Of a stretch of DNA of 7,320 nucleotides, positions 1 through 6,067 are shown one piece after another. The position numbers were made by a program, and so were the translations under genes. Every line of letters starts with the position of its first letter. Position 1 is the first letter of the stretch. This DNA comes from Flavobacteriales bacterium CG18_big_fil_WC_8_21_14_2_50_32_9 (lineage in GTDB: Bacteria > Bacteroidota > Bacteroidia > Flavobacteriales_E > Vicingaceae), in NCBI GenBank assembly GCA_002770955.1, contig PCUH01000319.1, positions 4,216-11,535 on the forward strand. The letters run 5' to 3'. The notes beneath the pieces were generated by a model. It did no database searches, was not told the origin of the DNA, and saw only the letters and a list, made by a program, of their open reading frames with translations.

Positions 1-32
1 CGAAAGCTTTCGGGATGAAGTGATGAATCTTT
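1..32. repeat. Interspersed palindromic repeat, copy 1 (cut by window edge)
   Basis: The window opens inside a perfect 12-base palindrome (CGAAAGCTTTCG, 1-12) followed by GGGATGAAGTGATGAATCTTT. The same layout recurs at 3665-3702, where the palindrome is CGATAGCTATCG and the tail is GGGATGAAGTGAAGAATCTTT after an extra CGGGA. The left part of this copy lies outside the window. From memory, sequences of the form CATTCTGAACGAAGTGAAGAATCT are scattered widely in Bacteroidota intergenic DNA; that is background knowledge and was not searched. It lies in the spacer before murC, where murG would be expected just upstream. Confidence 0.7.
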
Positions 33-43
33 AGTTACCTTAA

Positions 44-104
44 GAACTTTCAACTTTACACCACGAAGTAGCACCGTAGGTAAATTTTATAAACTTTAAA
101 CTGT
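44..104. repeat. Degenerate AACTTT heptamers in the murC leader
   Basis: Two short pairs of 7-base units are visible: GAACTTT|CAACTTT at 44-57 and AAACTTT|AAACTGT at 91-104. They are separated by an unrelated stretch (58-90) that includes CCACGAAGTAGCACCGTAGGT. The pairs could be the remains of one heptamer array split by that segment, which is inference. No clear promoter was found in this leader. Confidence 0.4.
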
Positions 105-115
105 AGTCTAAAAAT

Positions 116-1498
116 ATGAACTTTAAAAACTTACAAACCATATATTTTTTAGGAGTTGGTGGCATTGGAATGAGTGCATTGGCTCGTTATTTTGTAGCTA
201 TAGGTTGTAATGTTTATGGTTACGATAAAACAAAAACCAACTTAACCACTCAGTTGGAAAATGAAGGTGTTAACATTCATTATGATGAAGATATTTCATT
301 AATACCTAACGAAATAAAAACAAAACAAGCCAACACACTTGTTGTTTATACGCCAGCTATTCCAACAAACAACAAAGAATGGTTGTTTTTTAAAGAAAAT
401 AACATTCTCATTCACAAACGCTCTGAAGTATTAGGGTTGATTTCACAAAATTATTATACCATTGCTGTTGCAGGCACACATGGAAAAACAACTACGTCAT
501 CAATGATAGCTCATGTTTTGCAACAATGTGGTGTTGCTTGTAATGCTTTTTTAGGAGGAATAAGCCTTAATTTTAACTCAAACTTGGTGTTGAATTCTAA
601 TGCAAAAATTATGGTGGTTGAAGCCGATGAATTTGATCGTTCTTTTTTAACGCTTTCGCCAGATTTAGCTATAATAACTTCGTTAGATGCTGATCATTTG
701 GATATTTATGAAGATAAAAAAACAATGCATAAAGCCTATCAGGATTTTACACATAAAATTAAAAATCAAGGAACATTGTTTACTAAAGACAATAATTTAC
801 CTTACTTAAATTTATCTTATACACTACAAACAAAAACATATTCCATTTCAGAAAGTGCAGATTATCAGGCAAAAAATAGAAGAATTAGTAATGGAAATTT
901 TGTGGTTGATATTAAAACACCAAAAAATATAATTAGAAATGTAGAGATAGGATTACCAGGAATTCACAACATTGAAAATGCACTTGCAGCATTTGCAGTA
1001 GCAGATTTGCTTCAAATTGACAACGAAAAAATTAAAATGGCTTTAGCTAGTTATAGAGGCGTTCATCGTAGATTTGAATACCACATAAAAAAGCCAAATT
1101 TAGTCTATTTAGATGATTATGCACATCACCCTACAGAACTTTCAGCTTGTATTTTATCAATTAAGGAAATTTATCCAAACAAAAAGATTACCGGAATTTT
1201 TCAGCCTCATTTATACACTAGAACTAGAGATTTTACCAACGAATTTGCCGAAAGTTTATCGCTATTAGATACGCTTATTTTGTTGGATATTTACCCAGCC
1301 CGAGAACTTCCAATAGAAGGTGTAACATCTCAAATGTTGTTAGAAAAAGTATCCATAAAAGATAAAAAAATAGTAAAAAGAGAAGATGTTATTAATGAAT
1401 TAAAAAAGAGTGAAATCGAAATTTTGGTAACACTCGGAGCAGGAAATATTGATGAGTTAGTAGAACCAATAACAGAATATTTAACAAATAGCAAATAG
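116..1498 (+). CDS. murC: UDP-N-acetylmuramate--L-alanine ligase (MurC)
   Basis: Cytoplasmic Mur ligase that joins L-alanine to UDP-N-acetylmuramic acid using ATP, the first peptide step of peptidoglycan precursor synthesis. The 460-residue length is normal for the family. The N-terminal UDP-binding Rossmann domain shows GVGGIGMSALA (13-23). The central ATPase domain has the P-loop GTHGKTTT (120-127, Lys124), VEADEFDRS (168-176), DADHLDIY (191-198) and GIHNIENALAA (282-292). The C-terminal domain begins near GVHRRFE (315-321) and carries DDYAHHPTE (333-341), FQPHLYTRT (362-370), YPARE (393-397) and GAGNID (441-446). All expected motifs are intact. The ATG at 116 places the glycine loop at the usual distance from the N-terminus. 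The upstream AAAAAT has no Shine-Dalgarno sequence, as is usual in Bacteroidota. The last four codons (TNSK) lie inside a CAAATAG-type tandem tract. ftsQ follows after 23 bases, so the two are probably cotranscribed. Confidence 0.98.
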   Translation: MNFKNLQTIYFLGVGGIGMSALARYFVAIGCNVYGYDKTKTNLTTQLENEGVNIHYDEDISLIPNEIKTKQANTLVVYTPAIPTNNKEWLFFKENNILIHKRSEVLGLISQNYYTIAVAGTHGKTTTSSMIAHVLQQCGVACNAFLGGISLNFNSNLVLNSNAKIMVVEADEFDRSFLTLSPDLAIITSLDADHLDIYEDKKTMHKAYQDFTHKIKNQGTLFTKDNNLPYLNLSYTLQTKTYSISESADYQAKNRRISNGNFVVDIKTPKNIIRNVEIGLPGIHNIENALAAFAVADLLQIDNEKIKMALASYRGVHRRFEYHIKKPNLVYLDDYAHHPTELSACILSIKEIYPNKKITGIFQPHLYTRTRDFTNEFAESLSLLDTLILLDIYPARELPIEGVTSQMLLEKVSIKDKKIVKREDVINELKKSEIEILVTLGAGNIDELVEPITEYLTNSK

Positions 1499-1518
1499 CA
1501 AAATACAAATAACAAATA
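1484..1518. repeat. CAAATA heptamer tract across the murC stop codon
   Basis: Five successive units of CAAATA with 6 to 8 base spacing: ACAAATA (1484), GCAAATA (1491), GCAAAATA (1498), CAAATA (1506) and ACAAATA (1512). The tract covers the last murC codons, its TAG stop and nearly all of the gap before the ftsQ TTG start at 1522. Degenerate 7-base periodicity also occurs in the other spacers of this block. Confidence 0.65.
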
Positions 1519-1521
1519 CAA

Positions 1522-2316
1522 TTGTTAAAAAAAATAATACATATAGCACTTTGGATTATAGCACTTTCTGTGATAGTGGTTGGGCTTAGCTTTGCCAATA
1601 TAAATCAAGAGAAAACAGTGTTGACAAAACCAATAATTAAAATTGATTATGCATCAGAAAACAGATTTATTGACGAAGCAGATGTGCTGAAAGAAGTAAT
1701 TCAACCAACTAATGATTCATTAAAATTATTAAATTCACTTAACGTAACTCAAATAGAAGAGCGTTTAAAAAATCATTTTGCAATAAAAGATGCACAAGCA
1801 TACAAAACCATTGATGGGAAATTAGAAGTTTCTGTATTACAAAATAGACCTATAATTAGAGTTATAAATAAAAATGGGCAAAGTTTTTATATGGATGAAG
1901 ATGGTTTTTTGATGGCAACTTCATCCAAATATACCGCTAGATTATTGGTTGTTAGTGGAGAAATTAATTCAACATATAATGAATTTAATTCTCAAAACTT
2001 TAATACAATGGACGATAGTATAAAATCCATAACCCTATTAGATGAAATTTATGAATTGGCAAAGTATATTGATGGTTCAGAATTTTGGAAGGCACAAATT
2101 GAACAAATCTATGTTAATAAAGAGTTGGAATTGGAACTAATACCAAAGGTAGGAAATCATATTATTGTATTTGGAAAACCGAATAGCATAGAAGCAAAGT
2201 TTAAAAAACTGTTTGTGTTTTATGAGAAAGGATTGAGTAAAACAGGTTGGAATGAATATTCAAAAGTGGACTTGAGTTATAAAAATCAAATTGTATGCAC
2301 AAAAATTTATAATTAA
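1522..2316 (+). CDS. ftsQ: Cell division protein FtsQ (TTG start)
   Basis: Bitopic inner-membrane divisome protein that, with FtsL/FtsB-type partners, links the early FtsZ ring to the septal peptidoglycan synthases. The 264 residues comprise a short cytoplasmic tail (MLKK), one membrane helix (about 5-24), a POTRA-like domain (about 36-112, starting KPIIKIDYASENRF and ending near VLQNRPIIRVI) and an FtsQ beta domain with FYMDEDGFLMATSSKYTAR (122-140) followed by LLVVSG, a pattern I recognise from Bacteroidota FtsQ. The start is inferred: the frame is closed by TAA at 1510-1512, and no in-frame ATG occurs before or within the membrane helix, so TTG at 1522 is the only sensible start. ftsA begins two bases after the stop codon, indicating tight coupling. 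Sequence conservation is low, as is normal for FtsQ, but position between murC and ftsA supports the call. Confidence 0.93.
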   Translation: MLKKIIHIALWIIALSVIVVGLSFANINQEKTVLTKPIIKIDYASENRFIDEADVLKEVIQPTNDSLKLLNSLNVTQIEERLKNHFAIKDAQAYKTIDGKLEVSVLQNRPIIRVINKNGQSFYMDEDGFLMATSSKYTARLLVVSGEINSTYNEFNSQNFNTMDDSIKSITLLDEIYELAKYIDGSEFWKAQIEQIYVNKELELELIPKVGNHIIVFGKPNSIEAKFKKLFVFYEKGLSKTGWNEYSKVDLSYKNQIVCTKIYN

Positions 2317-2318
2317 TT

Positions 2319-3602
2319 ATGGAAGAAATAAAATCTGAAATCATTGTTGGTTTAGACATCGGAACAACAAAAATTGTAGCTATTGTTGGAAAGAAAAATG
2401 AGCATGGTAAAATAGAAATTTTAGGCATGGGAAAATCTGATTCCATAGGTGTCTCCAGAGGAGTTGTTTCAAATATTGATAAAACAGTTGAGTCTATTCG
2501 AATAGCAGTTGAGCAAGCCGAATTAAAATCTGATGTGAGCATTAAAGTAGTAAATGTTGGTATTGCAGGTCAGCACATCAAAAGTTTACAACACAGAGGA
2601 ATAAAAGTCAGAAACAGTATTGAAGATGAAATTAGCCAAGGCGATATTGATATGCTTATAGAAGATATGTATAAGCTAGTTATGTTGCCAGGCGAAGAAA
2701 TTATTCATGTACTTCCGCAAGAATATATTATTGATAATGAACAAGGAATCAAAGATCCAATTGGAATGGCTGGGGTTAGATTAGAAGCTAATTTTCACAT
2801 TATAACCGGACAAGTTGCAGCCATTAAAAATATTTATAAATGTGTGCATAAAGCTAATTTAACTGTAGATGAATTAATTCTAGAGCCATTAGCCTCATCC
2901 GAAGCTGTTTTAAGCATGGAAGAAAAAGAAGCCGGTGTTGCCTTAGTTGATATAGGAGGTGGAACCACAGATATAGCTATTTTTCAAGATGGAATAATTA
3001 GACATACAGCAGTTATCCCTTTTGGTGGAAATGCAATTACTGAAGACATAAAAGATGGTTGTAGTATTATAAAAAATCAAGCAGAATCATTGAAAATTAA
3101 ATTTGGTTCTGCATTATCTAGCGAAAGTAAAGAAAATGAAGTGGCAGTAATTGCAGGTCTTAGAGGAAGACCACCAAGAGAAATTTCATTAAAAAACTTG
3201 GCGAATATTATTCAGGCACGAATGGAAGAAATTATCGAACATGTTTATTATGAAATAAAAAATTCGGGCTACGAAAGTAAATTAATTTGTGGAATTGTTG
3301 TTACTGGTGGTGGAGCTCAATTAAAACACATCACACAATTAATGGAATATGTAACAGGCATTGATACAAGAATTGGTTACCCAAACGAACATTTGGCATC
3401 CAACAATTTAAAAGAAATTACCAGTCCTATGTACGCAACTAGTGTAGGTCTAGTAATTAAAGGATTTGAAGCGTTAAACAAAAACACAGCAAATAGTGCA
3501 AAAACAGTCGAAATTGCCACACATTCTGATGGAAAGAAAAAAGGTTTTTTTGATAAAATTTTAGATGCCAGCCACAGATTTTTAGAGGATAGTGAAAAAT
3601 AA
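2319..3602 (+). CDS. ftsA: Cell division protein FtsA
   Basis: Actin-like ATPase that tethers FtsZ filaments to the cytoplasmic membrane and helps recruit later divisome proteins. The 427 residues are typical. Nucleotide-binding motifs are in order: phosphate 1 (GLDIGTTK, 11-18), phosphate 2 (DIGGGTTDIAIF, 211-222) and the adenosine motif (GIVVTGGGAQLKHI, 325-338). The FtsA-specific 1C subdomain, which replaces the actin 1B domain, falls at about 87-165 and includes HVLPQEYIIDNEQGIKDP (130-147). After a polar linker (about 385-405), the protein ends in a basic amphipathic segment, KKKGFFDKILDASHRFLED (406-424), matching the C-terminal membrane-targeting helix of the family. The ATG lies two bases after the ftsQ stop, so the two are probably translationally coupled. 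The gap to ftsZ is 191 bases and holds repeat elements. Confidence 0.98.
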   Translation: MEEIKSEIIVGLDIGTTKIVAIVGKKNEHGKIEILGMGKSDSIGVSRGVVSNIDKTVESIRIAVEQAELKSDVSIKVVNVGIAGQHIKSLQHRGIKVRNSIEDEISQGDIDMLIEDMYKLVMLPGEEIIHVLPQEYIIDNEQGIKDPIGMAGVRLEANFHIITGQVAAIKNIYKCVHKANLTVDELILEPLASSEAVLSMEEKEAGVALVDIGGGTTDIAIFQDGIIRHTAVIPFGGNAITEDIKDGCSIIKNQAESLKIKFGSALSSESKENEVAVIAGLRGRPPREISLKNLANIIQARMEEIIEHVYYEIKNSGYESKLICGIVVTGGGAQLKHITQLMEYVTGIDTRIGYPNEHLASNNLKEITSPMYATSVGLVIKGFEALNKNTANSAKTVEIATHSDGKKKGFFDKILDASHRFLEDSEK

Positions 3603-3613
3603 ATAATAATGAG

Positions 3614-3634
3614 GTGTTAGTAGTTAGGTGTTAG
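3614..3634. repeat. GTGTTAG heptamer triplet, left of the palindromic repeat
   Basis: Three adjacent 7-base units: GTGTTAG (3614-3620), TAGTTAG (3621-3627) and GTGTTAG (3628-3634). They lie directly before the palindromic interspersed repeat in the ftsA-ftsZ spacer. Related units on the other side (3701-3721) read as the opposite orientation of an ATTAG-type unit. Confidence 0.55.
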
Positions 3635-3635
3635 T

Positions 3636-3702
3636 GTCATTCTGAACGAAATCCAGAAAGCTCCCGATAGCTATCGGGACGGGATGAAGTGAAGAATCTT
3701 TA
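3636..3702. repeat. Interspersed palindromic repeat, copy 2 (complete)
   Basis: The element begins GTCATTCTGAACGAA (3636-3650), contains an 18-base perfect palindrome, TCCCGATAGCTATCGGGA (3662-3679), and ends GGGATGAAGTGAAGAATCTTT (3681-3701 region). ATTC at 3639-3642 and GAAT at 3694-3697 are inverted and could close a longer imperfect hairpin. The CGGGA next to the palindrome is tandemly doubled (3675-3684), unlike copy 1 at the left edge of the window. It lies between ftsA and ftsZ and codes for nothing evident. As RNA or single-stranded DNA, the palindrome would fold into a hairpin. I recall this as a dispersed Bacteroidota repeat; whether it is mobilised or has a function is not shown here. 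Confidence 0.8.
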
Positions 3703-3721
3703 ATCTCTAATCAGTAATAAT
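3701..3721. repeat. TAATCNN heptamers, right of the palindromic repeat
   Basis: Three 7-base units starting TAAT: TAATCTC (3701-3707), TAATCAG (3708-3714) and TAATAAT (3715-3721). On the reverse strand the first two read CTGATTAGAGATTA, that is ATTAG-type units like those left of the palindrome. The element thus appears framed by short inverted heptamer arrays. The units are degenerate and AT-rich, so part of the similarity may be chance. Confidence 0.45.
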
Positions 3722-3748
3722 ATAATAATAAACCGAGTTTCTTAATTT

Positions 3749-3780
3749 CTCTCCTTTCGAGGAGGTTAGGAGGAGCTTTA
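3749..3780. repeat. Hairpin repeat in the ftsZ leader (family B, copy 1)
   Basis: The unit CTCCTTTCGAGGAGGTTAGGAGGAGCTTTA is closely related to the one at 5558-5588 before yqeY; both share GAGGTTAGG and a terminal GCTTTA/GCTTA. A five-pair stem, CTCCT (3751-3755) with AGGAG (3760-3764), closes a TTCG loop. The unit ends 13 bases before the ftsZ ATG. Its AGGAGGAG (3768-3775) resembles a Shine-Dalgarno sequence but ends 18 bases from the start codon, too far for normal pairing, so I do not call it a ribosome binding site. Confidence 0.75.
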
Positions 3781-3793
3781 AAACCAAAAAACT

Positions 3794-5497
3794 ATGAAAT
3801 TCAATTTGCCAAAAGACCAAGCTTCTATCATCAAAGTAATTGGTGTTGGAGGTGGCGGAGGAAATGCTGTTAACCATATGTATAACCAAGGAATAACAGG
3901 TGTAGATTTTGTTATTTGCAATACGGATGCTCAAGTATTAGAATCAAGCCCAATTCCAAATAAAATTCAATTAGGGACTACACTAACGCAAGGCTTGGGT
4001 GCAGGAGCAAAACCCGAAGTAGGAAGAAATGCAGCTATTGAAGACATAGATACAATTAAATCTATCTTAGAAATAAACACCAAAATGGTATTTATCACTG
4101 CTGGAATGGGTGGTGGAACAGGAACTGGGGCTGCTCCAATAATTGCAAAAACAGCACGTGAAATGGGAATTTTAACCGTTGGTATTGTAACCATTCCCTT
4201 TAGTTTTGAAGGTAGAAAAAGAAAACAATTAGCAGAAGAAGGAATTGAAGAACTAAGGCAAAATGTTGACACCTTGCTTGTTATTGATAACGATAAATTG
4301 AGAATATTGCACGGAAACCTCAAAATGAGCGAATGTTTTTCGAAAGCAGATGATATTTTAACTGTTGCTGCCAAAGGAATTGCCGAAATTATTACGGTTG
4401 TTGGTTACATCAATGTAGATTTTGAAGACGTTAAAACGGTTATGAAAGATGGTGGAACAGCTATAATGGGTTCAGCTTCTGCTGAGGGTGAAAATAGAGC
4501 CATTGAAGCCGTTACAAATGCCATTTCTTCTCCACTTTTAAACGATAATGAAATAGAAGGAGCAAACTACATTTTATTAAACATTACTTCTGGTGATGAA
4601 GAGGTTACAATGGATGAGATTGATGAAATAACTGAGTACGTTCAAAAAGAAGCAGGTAATACCGCCAATTTAATTTTTGGTAATGGATACGATGAATCAT
4701 TAGGAAATAAAGTTTCTGTTACTGTTATAGCAACAGGTTTTGGTAAAAAAAATCTTAACAATGTTGGCGTAATTCAAGAGCCAACTAAAATAAAACATAA
4801 TTTAGAAGATGAACAACCAATCTTATCTACAGAAAACACAAATGAGCCAACTAATACTGATTTTGTTGATGAGGTTGAATCTCCCTATTTAAAAACAACA
4901 CAACCTGTATTGGATTTTGATACACCATCGAATGAAGAAGAAAGCACTCAAAAAATAGCTTTTAATTTAGATGATGATGAAGAAACCATTAGCGAAAAAC
5001 GTAACTCATTTTCTGAAAACGAAGTAACAAACGAAAACACCACGGACAATACTTCTTCTGAAACTACTCATGAATATAATGAAACTGAGGATGAAGAAAA
5101 AACAATTTTTTGGAACTTAAACGATGAGGTTGAAAATTATGATACATCAAATGAAGGTGGAACCTCAAATTCATCAAAACAAGGTGAAAACAAAATTGAA
5201 GCAGAGACTGAAGAAAAATCAGCTATGATTTATTCTCCAAAAATTCCAACAGAAGATCAATTAAGAAGAAACAACGAACGCATTTTAAAGATTAGAGAGT
5301 TGGGCATGAAAATGAAAACACCTTCAGGAATTGCAGATTTAGAAAAAGAACCTGCTTACAAAAGAAGAAACATCAACTTAAGTGAACCTCCTCATTCTTC
5401 CGAAAGCAATGTTTCAAGATTTTCACTAAATGATGATGAAGATGGAAAACCAAAATTAAAAGACGGAAATTCTTTCTTGCACGATAATGTGGACTAA
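3794..5497 (+). CDS. ftsZ: Cell division protein FtsZ
   Basis: Tubulin-like GTPase that polymerises into the cytokinetic ring and recruits the divisome through FtsA. The GTPase core (about 12-320) has the nucleotide loop GVGGGGGNAVNHM (17-29), CNTDAQ (42-47), the tubulin signature GGGTGTG (106-112), PFSFEGRKR (135-143) and the T7 synergy loop NVDFEDVKTVM (207-217) with catalytic Asp209 and Asp212. At 567 residues it is much longer than Escherichia coli FtsZ (383). The excess is a long acidic, Asn/Thr/Ser/Glu-rich disordered linker (about 325-485). A conserved-looking basic helical block follows (LRRNNERILKIRELGMKMK, 490-508), then PAYKRRN (520-526), HSSESNVSRFSL (534-545) and the terminal NSFLHDNVD (559-567), which is the Bacteroidota-type tail. 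The ATG at 3794 places the first strand correctly. The leader is A-rich, and a hairpin repeat ends 13 bases before the start. Confidence 0.99.
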   Translation: MKFNLPKDQASIIKVIGVGGGGGNAVNHMYNQGITGVDFVICNTDAQVLESSPIPNKIQLGTTLTQGLGAGAKPEVGRNAAIEDIDTIKSILEINTKMVFITAGMGGGTGTGAAPIIAKTAREMGILTVGIVTIPFSFEGRKRKQLAEEGIEELRQNVDTLLVIDNDKLRILHGNLKMSECFSKADDILTVAAKGIAEIITVVGYINVDFEDVKTVMKDGGTAIMGSASAEGENRAIEAVTNAISSPLLNDNEIEGANYILLNITSGDEEVTMDEIDEITEYVQKEAGNTANLIFGNGYDESLGNKVSVTVIATGFGKKNLNNVGVIQEPTKIKHNLEDEQPILSTENTNEPTNTDFVDEVESPYLKTTQPVLDFDTPSNEEESTQKIAFNLDDDEETISEKRNSFSENEVTNENTTDNTSSETTHEYNETEDEEKTIFWNLNDEVENYDTSNEGGTSNSSKQGENKIEAETEEKSAMIYSPKIPTEDQLRRNNERILKIRELGMKMKTPSGIADLEKEPAYKRRNINLSEPPHSSESNVSRFSLNDDEDGKPKLKDGNSFLHDNVD

Positions 5498-5511
5498 TTA
5501 GAGATTAGAAA
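5498..5511. repeat. TTAGANA heptamer pair after ftsZ
   Basis: Directly after the ftsZ stop, TTAGAGA (5498-5504) is followed by TTAGAAA (5505-5511) and then TTATTTA. The period is 7 bases and the unit resembles the ATTAG-type units around the palindromic repeat before ftsZ. The copy number is low, so this is a weak call on its own. The rest of the spacer contains a low-complexity palindrome ATTATATATAAT (5526-5537). Confidence 0.4.
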
Positions 5512-5555
5512 TTATTTAACAATTAATTATATATAATAGCCTTGTGCGATAGAAA

Positions 5556-5588
5556 TCCTTCCCCTTTGGGGAGGTTAGGTGAGGCTTA
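5556..5588. repeat. Hairpin repeat in the yqeY leader (family B, copy 2)
   Basis: CCTTCCCCTTTGGGGAGG forms a seven-pair stem (5558-5564 with 5568-5574, one G-T pair) around a TTT loop, followed by TTAGGTGAGGCTTA. The second half aligns with the unit before ftsZ (shared GAGGTTAGG at 5571-5579 and 3762-3770). As there, the unit ends exactly 13 bases before the start codon. In the alignment, pair T3755-A3760 of the ftsZ copy corresponds to C5563-G5569 here, so pairing is kept while the bases differ. I recall CCCCTTTGGGGAGG-type sequences as dispersed in flavobacterial genomes; this was not searched. Confidence 0.75.
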
Positions 5589-5601
5589 ACCATAAACTAA
5601 A

Positions 5602-6051
5602 ATGAACTTAACCGACCAAATAAACAACGACATCAAACAAGCCATGTTGGCAAGAGATAAAGCTAAACTAGAAGTACTTAGAGCAGTTAAAGCAGCATTA
5701 TTATTAGAAGCATCAAAAGATGGAAGTGGAACCGTTTCCGAAGAAGAAGGATTGGCTATTCTAAAGAGACTGGTTAAACAACGAAAAGATGCTTCAACCA
5801 TTTATCACGAGCAAAATAGACCCGATTTAGCTAAAGATGAAGATTTTCAAATAGAAGTACTAAATACTTACTTGCCTGCTCAAATGCCTGAAGAAGAAGT
5901 TAGAAAAATAATAAAAGCAACCATTGCCCAATTAGGAGCAACTTCTGCTGCCGATATGGGTAAAGTAATGGGACCAATTATGGGGAAACTCAACGGAAAA
6001 GCGGATGGAAAATTAATTTCTACTATCGTAAAAGAAGAGTTGGGAGCTTAA
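5602..6051 (+). CDS. yqeY: YqeY / GatB-tail domain protein
   Basis: Small cytoplasmic protein of the GatB/YqeY family, related to the C-terminal tail domain of GatB, the amidotransferase subunit that acts on mischarged tRNA. Its own role is not settled; a link to tRNA or translation is inferred from that homology. The 149 residues are the usual length for a stand-alone YqeY. Visible features are the N-terminal helical block (DIKQAMLARDKAKLEVLRAV, 10-29), KRLVKQRKDAS (55-65), the LNTYLPAQM motif (87-95), and DMGKVMGPIMGKLNGKADGK (118-137), which matches the C-terminal helical subdomain with its conserved MG-K-VM and G-AD-G pattern. The ATG follows AACTAAA with no Shine-Dalgarno sequence. It is the last gene of the block, since a strong hairpin follows 16 bases after the stop codon. 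A ftsZ-yqeY neighbourhood is, from memory, frequent in Bacteroidota. Confidence 0.95.
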   Translation: MNLTDQINNDIKQAMLARDKAKLEVLRAVKAALLLEASKDGSGTVSEEEGLAILKRLVKQRKDASTIYHEQNRPDLAKDEDFQIEVLNTYLPAQMPEEEVRKIIKATIAQLGATSAADMGKVMGPIMGKLNGKADGKLISTIVKEELGA

Positions 6052-6067
6052 TTTGAGCTAAGAAATA

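Noticed and set aside
2201..2542. Minus-strand open frame of 113 codons across the ftsQ-ftsA junction
   Set aside because: It is antisense to two clear genes, with no family likeness or leader; treated as a shadow.
3636..3702. Intrinsic terminator after ftsA
   Set aside because: The palindrome could form a hairpin, but no T tract follows it; the same element also occurs before murC, so a dispersed repeat is the better description.
3614..3721. CRISPR array
   Set aside because: The repeated units are only 7 bases with no spacers between them, and no cas genes are near.
3768..3775. AGGAGGAG as Shine-Dalgarno sequence for ftsZ
   Set aside because: It ends 18 bases before the ATG and is part of the dispersed repeat; Bacteroidota seldom rely on such a site.
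3967..4374. Minus-strand open frame of 135 codons inside ftsZ
   Set aside because: It lies fully opposite the conserved FtsZ GTPase core and has no recognisable domain; its Pro/Ser/Ala bias is what the reverse strand of Gly-rich FtsZ codons would give.
5526..5537. ATTATATATAAT as an operator or promoter
   Set aside because: It is a low-complexity AT palindrome expected by chance in such a spacer, and it does not match the TAnnTTTG -7 consensus.
5586..5801. Minus-strand open frame of 71 codons opposite the start of yqeY
   Set aside because: It is antisense to the conserved N-terminal half of YqeY, and its Ser/Leu/Ala-rich composition mirrors YqeY codons.
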